From NCBI GenBank assembly GCA_020796225.1, contig CM036758.1, positions 71,460,366-71,524,365 on the forward strand: a DNA stretch of 64,000 bases, read 5' to 3'. Positions 30,915 through 42,489 of the stretch are shown here, one piece after another; position 1 is the first letter of the stretch; each line of letters begins with the position of its first letter. A program made the position numbers and the translations under genes. Source of the stretch: Arion vulgaris. Its lineage: Eukaryota > Mollusca > Gastropoda > Stylommatophora > Arionidae. The notes beneath the pieces are model-generated. The model was given only the letters and a program-made list of their open reading frames with translations, was not told the DNA's origin and searched no databases.

Positions 30915-32395
30915 GTGTTCTTCTTCTTCTTCTTCTTCAGCGATCTCTGGTCATGCGCTTAATTTACTGTGGACCACAAACTGGGCAGACAGCTTCAGGT
31001 CTGTCAGGTTTCCCAAAGCTTAGTTTTCAGGTCGACTGGGTGTGGCCACATGTTGCTTCTCAGCTCACACAGAAGAGGACAGTCTTGCAGGATATGCTCT
31101 GGTGTCTGTTCTGCCTGCTGACACTGGCAGAGAGCTGTTTGACTTATTCCTAGTCTGTATAAGTGTTTGTTGAGTCTGCAGTGTCGGTGCGTAGTCGAAA
31201 TATAATGACCTGGTCTGTTCTGCTTAGGTCTTTGAGGGAGTCTTTTCTATAATCATATCCAGTGTTTGTCTTCCAGTCTACTGCAGATTTTCTCTGTATG
31301 AGGGTTTTGACCTCTTGAAAAGACAAGGGTTGGTAAATTTGCTCTTTGGCACTGCCCTCCTTAGCTAAGACATCAGCACTCTCATTGCCTGCAATGCCAC
31401 AGTGAGATGGAATCCACTGCAAGTGAATTTCTGCCTTTTCTGAAAGCTGAGCAAGTTCTCTTTGTAGTTTTTGTACTGTGCTGTCAGTGGATTTAGCCTC
31501 CAGGGCTTGTATAGCTGACAATGAGTCTGTAAGAAATACCATCTTGCTTGCAGCTGCTTGCAGCTTATTCATGTGCTGTGCTGCCATCAGAAGGGCTATG
31601 AGTTCTGCTTTGTAGTTGGAACATATTCTTCCAGTAGGAGCCGCTAGAGACACAGTGGTAGCATCTGGGTGCCTAATGTACACTCCTGCTCCACCATTCA
31701 TGGTTGCCTCCATTGCCGATCCATCTGTGTAAATTCTTATCCAGCTGTCTTCTGGAAACATGTAATGGAGATGTTCCATTGTAATTGCTTTTTCACTAGA
31801 TTAGGCTCGGCATCTTTGCTTAATAATTTAGGGATGGAGGTTGAGAAGTTTAGTGGTACTGAGTCTGGTTCCCAGTGATCAAAAGCAATTCTTCAGGTAT
31901 GGAATTATGATTTAGTAGTTCCAAGTATGACTTTCCTATTTCTTTTGCTTTGTGGTTTAGACTTGTGCGCTTTAGTCTGTTCTTTGTTCTAGCCGCCATT
32001 TTTTCATGCAGTGGATGGTGAGGCATTCTTTTGATCCTTTCAGTCTGTAGAATCACTTTTCTCCTTCTTCTGTCTTCCAAGGGCTGGATGTTGGCTGCCT
32101 TTTCCATTTCTACAATTGGTGTAGATTTCATGGCTCCCAAAATAGTACGCAGACACCTGTTTTGTGTTTTTCCAGTATCGATTTGTTTGAATGGGCTGCT
32201 GATATCCATGTCGATGATGCATATTCGAGGGTCGGTCTAACTGCACCAGTGTACACCTGACTCAGGATTCGAATATCAGCTCCCAGGTAGTTCCAGCCAG
32301 CTTCCGCATCACACTTTGTTTCCTCATAGCCTTTCTGTTTGTTTCCATTATGTGATGTTTCTCGCAACCCATGCTCCACAAATGAGAAAAGAAAC
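30915..32395 (-). pseudogene. Jockey-like LINE: RT end plus RNase H
   Basis: Minus-strand pieces in order: RT palm end (VYTGAVRPTLEYASSTW, 32128-32409), thumb region (RCLRTILGAMKSTPIVEME, 31850-32209) and a full RNase HI domain at 31779-31150. RNase H catalytic residues: RIYTDGSAM, NYKAELIAL, VFLTDSLSA, IPSHCGIAGNESADVLA. The end carries PEHILQDCP and a (gaa)n tail (ttcttcttcttcttcttcag at 30919). Separate frames show at least two frameshifts. RNase H alone is intact over 209 codons. Confidence 0.88.
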
Positions 32396-32830
32396 TGGCT
32401 CGTGTACATTCCACATACTTATTTCTCTCCGCTCCTTCTGGGACATATAGTTGTGCTCCACTTTTCCCGGTCTCTGACTGTTTTCTTTGTGGTTTCACAG
32501 GATAGTCCAGCTTTCTTCAGTTCCTCAAGAAGATTCCATCTTCATGTCTGTTAGAATGTCCCTTGTTCTGTATCTCTTGTGGGATCTACTTGAGTGCTTG
32601 TCTAGTGGCACGCGACTGTCTCTACAGCAGGATATGCCCGAACCATCGCAATTTTCTTCTCCTGACCTGGGTCGTCATGGGTTCCTGCAATGTTCTTTTC
32701 CACAGGTCTGTGTTTGCAACTCTGCCATGTCATCTCACTCTGAGAATACGTCAAAGACATCTGTTGACAAGTGTCTGAATCTTATTTGTATTTAACTTGG
32801 TGACTCATCTTCCGCATACTTCGGTTTAAA
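32396..32830 (-). pseudogene. RTE-like LINE C-terminal fragment
   Basis: The minus strand reads ELKKAGLSCETTKKTVRDRE and a VDPTRDTEQGT-like stretch. Same family as 34050-34510. It directly abuts the jockey-like fragment. Confidence 0.6.
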
Positions 32831-32899
32831 ACTGTGAAGTGACCGCAACATTTCACACCATGATGTCTGCACAACCAATGGAGCATTTTAAAATCAAGT

Positions 32900-33290
32900 T
32901 ATGGCTGTCTTTTTCTTCTTCTTCATTTGTCTAATCCTGTTTTGCCCCACAGCGTCAGGATACGAAGAGATTTATAGAACGGGCTTTTGTTTGCTCTTCA
33001 TAAACAATGTTTTTCGCCGCCTTTGTTATATTTAAGGTCCACCTTTTAAGTGGACGGCATTTTCCTTTTTATCCACTGTATTGAAGGAACATTGATCTTT
33101 GAGGCGCACTGTGTGTTGGTAATCTGCTTATGTTGCCGAGCCAATGAACTTGTTGTTTCTTGATGAAGTTTAGTACTAATGTTGTACCCACTTTTTCCTG
33201 AGATCTTCATAAACAGGTCTTTTCTTGATACTCCCAGCATTATGCGTAGACGCTTCATCTTTGTCGTGACTAGTTTTCTTTTATCGCAGA
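32900..33290 (-). pseudogene. LINE C-terminal fragment (family V)
   Basis: Similar to 18770-19230 (plus-strand blocks gccccacagcgtcaggatac, cttcatctttgtcgtgac). Includes MKRLRIMLGVSRKDLFMK on the minus strand. Decayed. It lies in intron 1 of the chitin-binding gene. Confidence 0.6.
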
Positions 33291-33356
33291 TTTTCAGACA
33301 ATCGATAAATCAAATCAATAATTAAATGAACTATTGAATAAACATCAATTTCTTAC

Positions 33357-33621
33357 GGGTACAGATATCATCCTGCGAGAATGCATCAACACAAGTCTGT
33401 AGCACATGACTGAATCTACTAGAAGTCTGGCATTGCATCAGTGTTGGTTGACCCTCATTGCACATGAAGTAAAGGCTACAGTCATTTGGGTGACCGTACT
33501 TAAACGGATCAGGAACTGGGATTAAGTCTGACGGTTGTGGACATTTGTTTGGTACGCTGGCCGGTAGACATGTATGAAATCCCACAAATATGCTGATATG
33601 TAAAGCAAATTTGAAAAGCAT
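33357..33621 (-). CDS. Chitin-binding protein, exon 1, signal peptide
   Basis: First coding exon, ATG at 33619-33621. Residues 1-20 (MLFKFALHISIFVGFHTCLP) form a signal peptide. Residues 27-87 form a CBM14/peritrophin-A module: NKCPQPSDL, YGHPNDCSLYFMCNEG, LMQCQTSS, CVDAFSQDDIC, six cysteines in the family order with the conserved aromatic between them. Donor TGTACCC then gtaaga (33351-33356), phase 1. A CAG acceptor (ttctccag) about 20 bp upstream of the ATG suggests a non-coding leader exon. The product probably binds chitin outside the cell. Confidence 0.88.
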
Positions 33622-33659
33622 TGTTTCCAATTTGTTATCTGGAGAAGAAAATTATTAAT

Positions 33660-34049
33660 ACCACTTATCAGTAATAAATAAACATTACATAATATTAATG
33701 TGTAGTTCTAAACTCTTATATTGTCAGGGAGTGTAGAACAGTGGTTTTCAAACTTGTTAAAGTAGAGACACACTTGAAGACATACCAAAAATTGCAGGCG
33801 CACCATACACAAAAAGAAGATGAAAAACCAAAGAAATGCAGAAAATGCCACGTAATTTTATTGATCATTTAATTTCTGTATATGGGAAGCATGGGCCTGA
33901 TGTGTCTTGGCGATTTTTTTCCCTGGTGCCCGCTGGCACGGCGTTGCAGACCCCTGATCTAGGCTTTCATAGGGCGCACCTAGGAATGTTACCAAGTATT
34001 CTGGTGCACCTGGAAACATCATTTGAGAACCACTGGTGTACTACAATTC
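33660..34049. other. Upstream of the chitin-binding gene, no feature
   Basis: AT-rich. No promoter element or leader exon could be identified with confidence. Confidence 0.3.
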
Positions 34050-34510
34050 TTTGACAGTTTCCCCCGTTGTCCAATCACTTCTGACACCATGCTGCAGTAT
34101 ATCGTCGTGGATGTGGCTTGACTTGACTTATTACTCTCCACTCCTCGCGGAGCATAGGACCTCAGCAGTTGTTCGTCACATTTCCCTGTCTCTGGCTGTT
34201 TTCTTTGTGGTCTCCCAGGATAGTCCAGCACCCTTCAGTTTCTCAAGGAGACTCAGTCTCCAGGTCTGTTTATGGCGTCTTCGTTTCCGTTTTCCTTGTG
34301 GGTTCAAGTCAAGTGCCTGCTAGAGACTCTTACCTGTGTCTTTCTTAGGGTATGACCCACCCATCGCCATTTTTCTCCTCTTAACCTAGGTCAGCATGGG
34401 TTCCTGTCCTGTTCTTACCCATATGTCTGTGTCTGCAACTCTGTCATACCATCTCAGTCTGAGAATACACCGTAGTTCTCATTTAACAACGGTCTGAATC
34501 TTATTTGTAT
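34050..34510 (-). pseudogene. RTE-like LINE C-terminal fragment
   Basis: The minus strand reads KLKGAGLSWETTKKTARDRE, matching 32396-32830. Decayed. Confidence 0.6.
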
Positions 34511-34734
34511 TTAACATTTATAGACATTTAGACAAGTATATGAGGGTTCAGGAAAAAGTAATTGCCAAACACTGAATCGAACCTTCATTTCTGTGGACAC
34601 TCATCGCCTAGCTGTGAATACAAGCGTTGTTAACACCACGACCACAATAGACGATGGTCGCCGTGAAAAATAAAAGTAGTTTTTCAATTCAGTGTTTGGC
34701 AATTTTTTTAATGAACTCTCAACTTTCTGAATCA

Positions 34735-35190
34735 GCGACGCCTGAGATGCTTGGGACAGTGTACCGTAGGAGCGATGGTAGAATCCCAAAGGATATTCTT
34801 TATGGTCAACTTGCAACATGTACTAGACATCATGGGCGTCCATTACTACGTTTCATTGACACCGGCAAGCGTGATCTAACTTCATGCAGCATAGACACAG
34901 AAAATTGGGAGATGTTAATCAAAGACAGGCAAGCATGGCGAGCGGCACTGAGAGATGACCCAAAAAGAAAAGAAGAAAAACATCATCACGTATGGAGTCA
35001 GAAAGAGAGCGCAGAGAGACCATCCTATGTATCAGCTCAGTCTCCAGAATAGGTTATTACAATCACAACAGACATTGCGATTCAGCGTACACCAAACTAC
35101 GTGACGTAAAACATATTGTCTTCTGAGACAAAGTGGACAATGATGATGAATGTTCAGCATATAGACAATATTTCAAGCTAACGAAAAGAA
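34735..35190 (+). pseudogene. LINE 3' end (family S, GAA tail)
   Basis: The plus strand reads TPEMLGTVYRRSDGRIPKDI, RHHGRPLLRFIDTGKRDL and DTENWEMLIKDRQAWRA, the C-terminal region upstream of a zinc-finger-like end. The tail gaagaagaag is at about 35186. The open frame covers 132 codons without the RT core. Confidence 0.75.
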
Positions 35191-35475
35191 GAAGAAGATT
35201 ACGTTAACACACGTTTCCAACAAAGACTCACTTTGTTAATGTCTAACTCGTCTGCTAGTGTTGTGTCCGTTCTGTTACTAATTGTACTAACTGTTAACAT
35301 TCCTTCCGTTCTGTTACTTTTGTACCCGTTGTACGGTTTATTGCTTCCGGTATTACGCCACCCCCTACTTTGGTAATGACAAATGTCTTGCATTGTGATT
35401 TATGGAGATAATAAGGAGTTTAAAGAACCCCAGGGGAAGCATCGAAACCAATGAATATCATAAATAAATAGACGT

Positions 35476-35904
35476 ATGCGTGTGGAATGGGTGGACAGCA
35501 TTCGGAGATCACATCTCAAGAAAATGACTTGGCTGTACACACCTGGACATGCTGGAGTGCAGGGTAACGAGCGTGCAGACTTTCTTGCAAATAATGCCCC
35601 GACTCAAACGGGCAGAAGTATGGACAGAGCCGATATCATCAATGCGGTACGCTCTCAATTATGTGACATGGGCACGTCTCAGACACTGGAACGAGTTCGA
35701 GAATTAGGCGTTAAGTGTGGACATGCCAGACAGTGTCGTCTTCGTGGTAAAGAGAGAAGATATAGTAATAAACTTCTCATGGGTACGGCGAGCAAATGGA
35801 CTTTGGGATGGCTGCTGCAGCGGAGGACAGAGCATGCATGGGAATGCCCAATGTGCCGTGACGTCGATCGCATAACATAACATAACATAACATAACATAA
35901 CATA
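35476..35904 (+). pseudogene. LINE RNase H C-terminal half, CATAA tail
   Basis: 134 codons beginning inside RNase H: MTWLYTPGHAGVQGNERADF (catalytic H and last D), then a C-terminal extension ending EHAWECPMCRDVD, a zinc-knuckle-like motif. Followed at once by (cataa)n at 35873-35904, the element's own tail. The first three catalytic residues are missing (5' truncation). Confidence 0.85.
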
Positions 35905-35944
35905 AATAAATAGACAGTGAATATGTATTAGGGGCTTCGGAGGA

Positions 35945-36329
35945 AAACAACAGATTACCAAACACAGGATTCTCTCTTTCTCTCTCTCACGATCACCACC
36001 CAGACCGATATACCAGACCTCCCCATAAATTCGATTCATGTGGAAATCTGATTCATGCAGCCTTAGCATTGGTGTGTTTTACGTCACATCTTCAGCACCA
36101 TATGGAGCCGGGGTGCTTATCCTTCGGCAATGTGTCCGGTTTCAGCCAGCATTTACTCGGTTTGTTCTCCATTCTGTAGCCATCTAGTGTTTTTTTTAAC
36201 GGCGTGGGGTAGCTAGCCCTACGCTCAACCTCCTTAGACGCCTCTTACGACATGCCGGGCAGGTAACAGTGGTTCTATTTTTTACACCCCAATTTGGGCT
36301 CCGGTAACCACTCGGGCGATACAGGGTTA
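35945..36329 (-). mobile_element. SINE-C3 copy
   Basis: Inverted relative of 5195-5529: C3 body (gtgtccggtttcagccagca), then the head module ending ccggtaaccactcgggcgat. Target duplication not clear. Confidence 0.8.
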
Positions 36330-36344
36330 AACCACAAACCTTTA

Positions 36345-36540
36345 TTTCTTAAGGCACGCACTCCCTAGCCCTACAGACGAGCGTTTTGTCCGCCTTCTTT
36401 AGCTAGCTTGTCGGCCTGTTCATTTCCGCTTATGTTGCAGTGTGATGGGATCTACTGAATGACGGTGCGTTTGAGTGCGTACACTAGTACATCGAGGGTC
36501 ACCAGAACCATATAGCTGGGATTTATGAAATACACTCATT
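36345..36540 (-). pseudogene. RNase H fragment of a LINE
   Basis: The minus strand reads SGNEQADKLAKEGGQNARL, the last catalytic region of a LINE RNase H. Frame lost upstream. Confidence 0.55.
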
Positions 36541-36553
36541 ACTGTGTCATTAA

Positions 36554-36991
36554 CCCTTTTATACATGCATTTTATGAACGGATTTCGTCTCAACCTCCAT
36601 CTTAACTACACAGTAGAAGTACAAGTTCCTTTACGACTTTGGCAATATACACACCGTCCACTGCAAGCCCGTAGCAGTAGACTGTATGCGTCACGAAACA
36701 CGCATGTTTAGATATGAAACGAACTAATAGTAGTTGTAACGAACGAATAGTAGTTGTCCACTACAGTGGACTCTACGCATGAGAGTTTTTTTTCCCGATC
36801 CAGAAGCACTTGAGCTTTCAACTCTTTGGCGACATCGTAACCCTTCGGTTCGGTGCCACAAACACCATAAATCTGGAGAACCTGTGGTTTTTCTGCCAGC
36901 CCGCGGAATTGAACCCGCACTTACAGAGGGCTTATCACACCGTCGTCCAACGCGCTACGAACACGCTGGGCAGGCGGGTCGCATGAGAGGG
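36554..36991. mobile_element. TTAA-flanked MITE containing a SINE-A
   Basis: TTAA at 36550-36553 and 36992-36995. Termini cccttttatacatgc and, on the other strand, ccctctcatgcg are imperfect inverted repeats of piggyBac type. The SINE-A at 36786-36979 sits within it, very near the right terminus. About 235 bp without the SINE. Confidence 0.55.
36786..36979 (-). mobile_element. SINE-A nested in a TTAA MITE
   Basis: Poly(A) tail at the left (tttttttcccgatcc) and tRNA head at the right. Perfect 10-bp duplication cgcatgagag at 36776-36785 and 36980-36989. Confidence 0.92.
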
Positions 36992-37372
36992 TTAAAAACT
37001 ATTACTTACTTTTTATGTCTATTGTTCTGAAGATTGTAGGTTTGAATCTGGACCAAGTCACATGTGCAATTTTTTTATAAGATCCCTGGGACTGTTGCTG
37101 GAGCTACGGAGTTCGTGCAACACTCTCGACAGATGGAGTGTCATTTATACCGACAGGGATGGAGTCATATGGAGAACTCCATTGGAATGAAGTTAATCCT
37201 TCGCTTTTAGACACTTTAGATTTGCTTTAAATTGTATTATAATATTTCTTATCTTAATTGTAGAAAGTTTTGGATTTTACAATAAATATACCCTTTAATC
37301 TCTTCTACTTCTTCTTTACTCTTTCTTTATTTTATTTTCCTTTGATACTGACCATTTAATGTGTTCATTAAT

Positions 37373-37581
37373 ATTTTTTTTTTTTCCGATCCAGAAGCAC
37401 TTGAGCTGAAAGCTCTTCGGCTCGGTGTCATGGACATCGTAACCCTTCGGTTCGGTGCCACGAGCACCGTAAATCTGGGGAACCTGTGGCTTTGCTGCCA
37501 GTCCGCGGAGTTGAACCCGCACTCACAGAGGACTAGTCACCCGTAGTCCAACGCGCTAAGAACACGCTGAGCAGGCGGGCA
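37373..37581 (-). mobile_element. SINE-A copy
   Basis: Well-preserved copy, poly(A) at the left, head at the right. Short duplication cattaat at 37366-37372 and 37582-37588. Confidence 0.88.
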
Positions 37582-37598
37582 CATTAATTTAGTTTAAT

Positions 37599-37979
37599 AT
37601 GTTCATTAATTTAATATGTTCATTAAGGATGAAACTAAGACAGGTTCAGCAAACCGGTAGGGGATTTAATTGTTCACAAGAATCTGCTCTAGATATTGTG
37701 CAAGAACTAAGTAAACTGAAGAAATCTATCAAAGATCGGAACAACAACACACGTGGCGAAAGAACTAGGTCACAAATAAACCCGACTCGACCGCTAGAAA
37801 AGTCCGTGATCTCGGAAACTGATCATCAGTTAAACCTGCTACGCCTAGCGGCAAAAAAGCAACGAAGGATAAAAGAAAGAAAGACTGACCATCAAAGCAG
37901 TCACATGTCTAGACACCTTGTGATGACATTTTGCACAACAGCATCGAAATATTTCCACCGTTCATATTGTGAACGTTGA
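37599..37979 (+). other. Unrecognised 126-codon open frame
   Basis: Reads RQVQQTGRGFNCSQESALDI, VQELSKLKKSIKDRNNNTRG and RLAAKKQRRIKERKTDHQ: charged, lysine/arginine-rich, without a domain I know. It starts next to a SINE-A insertion. It could be part of a host exon, a gag-like remnant or chance. Confidence 0.25.
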
Positions 37980-37989
37980 AAGGGGTTCG

Positions 37990-38474
37990 GCACCCATGTG
38001 TGCGCTTAAGTGCAGAGATATCGATTCTGTTCACATTGTCCCTCTTTCAAACATGACACTTTATGAAATATTTGCAACTAAGCTGTTGTAGAAACAGGAT
38101 GTGTTCTCTCGTTTGATTTATTGTTAGCAACTGGTTTACAACAAGGAAACTCGTTTATGGCTCCTAACACTCTCAGAACTGTTTTAGACATGAGTTTCTA
38201 AATTCCTGCAAACATTTTATCTTCCATATCAATTTCATTTTATTATATTAATTTCTTTCTTGTTTAACAAAATCTATGCTAATAAATGTTTATGGATCAT
38301 GATACGGAACTGTTGTTATTTTACACCTGTTATCAACAGGTGAGATCAAAGGTAAATCTAAGGTGAGGTCAAAGGTAAATATAACATATATGTGTAGCAG
38401 GTATTAAAGTAGAGATGTGAATTGTTATAGATTTTTCTCAGATTGCAAGCTATGAATTGTCTTGGTTGTGGTTT
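37990..38474. other. No recognisable feature
   Basis: AT-rich unique sequence. No exon, RNA gene or known repeat detected. Confidence 0.35.
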
Positions 38475-38720
38475 CTGTAGCTATCTAGTGTTTTTACGGG
38501 GTGGGGTAGCTATCCCTAGACTAACCTCCTTAATCACCTCTTTCGACATGCGTTGCAGGTAACAGTAGTTCTATTCCTTACACCCCAATGTAGGCCCCGG
38601 TAACCACTAGTTTGACAGGAACACCAGAAGACGGGAGTTGGAGACCGAATGCAAGAAAATTGGGAAAGAGTGGAGAGATCTGGAAAAGATGGTCTTGTAT
38701 AGGCCGGCTTAGAAGGTGGA
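38475..38720. mobile_element. SINE-C3 fragment next to a LINE end
   Basis: 38475-38614 is the C3 body junction plus head on the minus strand (tcctacaccccaatgtaggc-type). 38615-38720 on the plus strand reads a RRTGVGDRMQENWERVERSG LINE C-terminus. Confidence 0.55.
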
Positions 38721-38730
38721 CATAGGCCTT

Positions 38731-38960
38731 CCTAGCCCTTTCACTGCTACATACTTTCCGAAGGCTGAGCTAAAAATAGCTACTCTTTGTTTCTAGGTCA
38801 CAAACGTGAATGTACGCCTATAGCAGTGACAGTAGCAATGTATAACGTGTTAACACGTCTTTAGCCCACAGATGAGAGATAATAACAGACGTATTAATGC
38901 GTCTTTAGAAGTGAATGGGAAAAACGTATATATACGTCCTTAGCAGCTAAGGGGCTAGGG
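38731..38960. mobile_element. Possible foldback MITE
   Basis: Ends are inverted: left cctagccctttcactgcta, right tagcagctaaggggctaggg. Internal motifs acgtctttagcc and cgtccttagcag repeat. No matching duplication beyond CTAG was seen. Confidence 0.45.
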
Positions 38961-39544
38961 GCGAATGGTGAAGAAAAATATATACATTAACATATACACA
39001 TATAATATGGAGAATGAAATGATACAGTATTACGAAGTATATCGATAACACTTCTAGCCCAAGATGAAAAAAAAAAACTACGACTCCCCATGACGCTTTA
39101 CGGTACATGTGGATATGATAAGATTAATTACAACAATAAAAGGGTTGGCTGAGTGCGCTGACGTGCAGACAGAAACGTCACATGGGGTAAATATTTCATT
39201 TCATATTACATTATCAGGATCTGATCCAGGTATTATAAATGTTATTGCTATCCTTGCACATTTAGATAACAATGCGATATTGGTTACAATTTATTGTTTT
39301 GTACTTGTTCAAATGTTTACACTTTTTTGTTTTTTGTTAGATTGGCTGGCAAGTTGTAAAATAAGTCCGGTGACGTCGTGAATTGCATTCATTTCAACTA
39401 TTGGATTCTCTAAAGTTCTTATTAGTGCAAACTCATCCACATCCAGGACTTTGATCATTATGTAAGCTCTGTGTAATACATTTAGAAATAAGTAAATTAT
39501 ATTTTGAGAATTTTTTAAAGACTTGGCATCAATTAGCAGAAAAT
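38961..39544. other. No confident feature
   Basis: An open frame at 39109-39381 lacks a family signature. The rest is AT-rich. Confidence 0.3.
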
Positions 39545-39589
39545 TCCTTTTCTTCGAACGCTCCATATCGACCACTCTCTTTGTGTGAT

Positions 39590-39972
39590 TAGTATGTGAT
39601 GTGGATATACTGTCCTGGACATGCGGCTGTTCACGGTAATGAGAGAGCGGACAGGCTTGCATCAACAGCATCAATTGTTGGGGAGTTGAAGATGGATAAG
39701 GGGATATTCTTCGGTCTCTTCGCGACTGTCTATTGGATGAGGACACTAAAATCGATGTTGAATCGATCAAGCGATTTAGGCAGTTTGGAGTTACTCGTTG
39801 TTCAAGTCGAACCGGATGCTTGAGAGGCAGAGTGAGAGGTGTGTTTAATCAGCGAGCCACGGAGACCATCAGTATGCATACTCTTCGATATCTGTTGGGG
39901 AGACTGAGCACCTATGGGTCTGCCCGGAGTGCAATGACATCAGTTTAGTAACCAATAACCAATAACCAATGT
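39590..39972 (+). pseudogene. LINE RNase H end, TAACCAA tail
   Basis: Starts within RNase H (WIYCPGHAAVHGNERADRLA), then the same C-terminal region and tail as 1298-2022 (taaccaataaccaataacca). A SINE-C2 tail fragment (cttcgaacgctccatatcga) precedes it at about 39553. Confidence 0.8.
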
Positions 39973-39974
39973 GA

Positions 39975-40175
39975 TTGTAGGTGGGCCTAAGATCGATTGT
40001 ACGTTGTGCTAGTTATGCGCCTGCAAGTGGGCCAGCACATTCGATTTCTGCGACGCTTTTTATTTACTAGGGTAGCTTCCCAGGCCCCCTACCTCAAGTC
40101 TCCTCTTACGACATGTCTTGTATGTCGCAGTGTTACTATTCGATGCCCCCAGTGAGGGCCCTTGCAACACACGGT
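39975..40175 (-). mobile_element. SINE-C2 copy lacking its tail
   Basis: C2 body and head (gcgcctgcaagtgggccagc, cctcttacgacatgtcttgt) without the GAA tail. Confidence 0.7.
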
Positions 40176-40335
40176 CGATATAAGCAATAAAAGATTCGTC
40201 CTTAGATCGAAAGGTTAATTCTTATTTTTCATGTTTGTTAGCATACATGCTCTGATATAACCACAAACAAGGTTCCTCTTAGGATGAAAGATGCGTGCCC
40301 TCGGCTTAAATAATCTTTAATCCCCCTAAACATCA

Positions 40336-40720
40336 CTCGCCTGCCTAGCGTGTTCGTAGCGCGTTGGACTACGGGTGACTAGCCCTCTGTGAGTGCGGGT
40401 TCAATTCCGCGGGCTGACAGAAAAGCCACAGGTTCCCCAGATTTACGGTGTTCGTGACACCGAACCGAAGGGTTACGATGTATGTGGCACCGAGTCGAAG
40501 AGCTAAAAGCTCAAGTGCATCTGGATCGGAAAAAAAAAATCCTATACATCGCTCGCCTACCCAGCGTGTTCGTATCGCATTGGACGACGGGTGACAAGCT
40601 CCCTGTGAGTGTGGGTTCAATTCCGTGGACTGGCAGAAAAGCCACAGGCTCTCCAGATTTACGGTGTCCATGGCACCGAGCCGAAGAGCTGAAAGCTAAA
40701 GTGCTTCTGGATCGTAAAAA
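40336..40720 (+). mobile_element. Two tandem SINE-A copies
   Basis: Copy one 40336-40539, copy two 40549-40720, head-to-tail, separated only by the poly(A) of the first and cctatacatcg. Both have A and B boxes; the second is shorter in its body. This may be a dimer transposed as one unit or an insertion beside an older copy. Confidence 0.85.
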
Positions 40721-40845
40721 CCCCTACATAAACAAACAAACAAAACAAAACAAAACAAAAAAGAAACAATGTGAACTGTGAATTCAATGTGACATTTTAG
40801 ATGAGTGGTGATCGTGCCCAAGAGTGAAAACTCGCAGCCCTGGTT

Positions 40846-40881
40846 AAAAGAAGAAGAAGAAGAAGAAGAAGAAGAAGAAGA
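40846..40881. repeat. (GAA)n microsatellite
   Basis: Run of aga/gaa triplets, about 11 units, probably the tail of a decayed LINE or SINE. Confidence 0.9.
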
Positions 40882-41072
40882 TGAGTGATGATTTAATCAT
40901 GGAAGATTCTCCTTCTCGTTATTGTGTACATGTATTAACTAGATTAGTTAAATCAGAAGGGGGTATCTGTGGCTAATAGGTTAAGTCTTTTGCCTTACGT
41001 TCCGAAGGGTTTGAATCCATACTGCACCGTTTGGTTTACAAATGTATTTTTGTCTAGGTATCTCTAGGATTG

Positions 41073-41315
41073 TGGCGTCTGTGGCCTAGGGGTTAGTGAC
41101 TCGGTCTATTAACCCCGACGTTCTGAGTTCGAATCACGCTGCGGACAGTTTGCTTGCAAATTGTTTCCGTTGATTTTAACAAAGGACGATGGCGCCACCC
41201 GTTCAGAAAGCAATGGCAAACTACTGAACGTATAAGTGGTGCCTAGAAAATCAACGACTTGTTTACTGTGGTTGATGGCTACGTCCTTTGGGATATGCCA
41301 CGATTTTCATTTTTC
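41073..41315 (+). mobile_element. SINE-B (head 1, tail I) with 13-bp TSD
   Basis: Head 1 (ggcctaggggttagtgactc; B-box gagttcgaatcacg), core gttcagaaagcaatggcaaa, tail I. Perfect duplication atctctaggattg at 41060-41072 and 41316-41328. Best-preserved copy. Confidence 0.95.
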
Positions 41316-41554
41316 ATCTCTAGGATTGTTGCCAAAGCTAGTGAGTTCCTGCTTAGTGCAATACTTTCGGCATGTATTATAGGCTCGGTGACTCAAGACG
41401 TGATGATTCTCTTGGCTTAAACATGGCGTCAAAACATCTCTGCACAAAACGAGCCACTGAATGATGATGATGCACGATATTGTTTACTTTCAATAAATAC
41501 TGGGTTATCCGGTATCCGTTATTTGGGTATAACACATAATACACAAGTTGGAGA

Positions 41555-41935
41555 CATTTCAGAATAAATGTTTAAGAAGAATCCTGCACATTTTTTGGCC
41601 AAATGCCATAACAAATGAGGAGCTTTTGAAACGAACAGACTGTGCATCCTTGGAGACCATCATTAAGAGACGAAGATGGAGGTAGTTTGGACATGTATGT
41701 CGTATGCCAGTGGGGGCATTGGCTAGGACAGCTCTCAGATGGACAGCGGTTGGGAAGAGAAGGTCTGGACGTCTAAAGGAAACATGGAGAATAACGGTAG
41801 AGAGAGAATTGAAGGAGTGTGGCCTGATGTGGGAGACGGTTGGTAGAAAGGCAGCAGAACGGAAACAGTGGACGTCTCTTGTAGAAGCCTTATGTGTTAA
41901 TCGGAACACGAAGAGGATATAGATAGATAGAAATA
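41555..41935 (+). pseudogene. LINE 3' end (family T, ATAG tail)
   Basis: The plus strand reads VGALARTALRWTAVGKRRSG, RLKETWRITVERELKECGLM and RKQWTSLVEALCVNRNTK, then (atag)n. 5'-truncated; the first part is in another frame (GHVCRMP). Confidence 0.85.
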
Positions 41936-42207
41936 CTGGGTTATTCGTGATTATCAAGATTTAAAAAAAAAACCCACCAAGTGCACGTCTCCGTTCCCAA
42001 CTAAAACATTTTTCAACACTGACAGAACTTTTTAACATAATTTCTTTATTTTCAAAATACAATTTAAACAAAATGAAAACAGACACATACAGTGTGCTTG
42101 TTATATTGGAACTGTTTGTGAACATGTGTATATTAATGGGCAATGTCTGAATATTAACATTATCATCTATAATGAAGACATAAATGAAAGAAACTGCAAG
42201 ATCTTGC

Positions 42208-42486
42208 TAACTTCTTCTTCTTCTTCTTCTTCTTCTTCGAACGTTCCATATCGACATCTTGTTAACCATTCTGTGTGATTTGTATGTGATCTGAGCCTAA
42301 GAGTGATTATACACTGTGCCTGCTATGCGCTTACAACAAGGCCAGCACATCCGATTTCTGCGATGCTTTTTATTTACTAGGGTAGTTTCCTAGGTCCTAC
42401 ATCAGTCGCCTCTTACGACATGCCTTGTAGGTTGCAGTGGTACTATTCTTTGCTTTCTTGCGGGCCCCAACACAACACAGGCGATA
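42208..42486 (-). mobile_element. SINE-C2 copy with long TTC run
   Basis: Begins with about eight ttc triplets (42211-42238), then cgaacgttccatatcgac, C2 body and head ending caacacaacacaggcg. Confidence 0.8.
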
Positions 42487-42489
42487 TGT

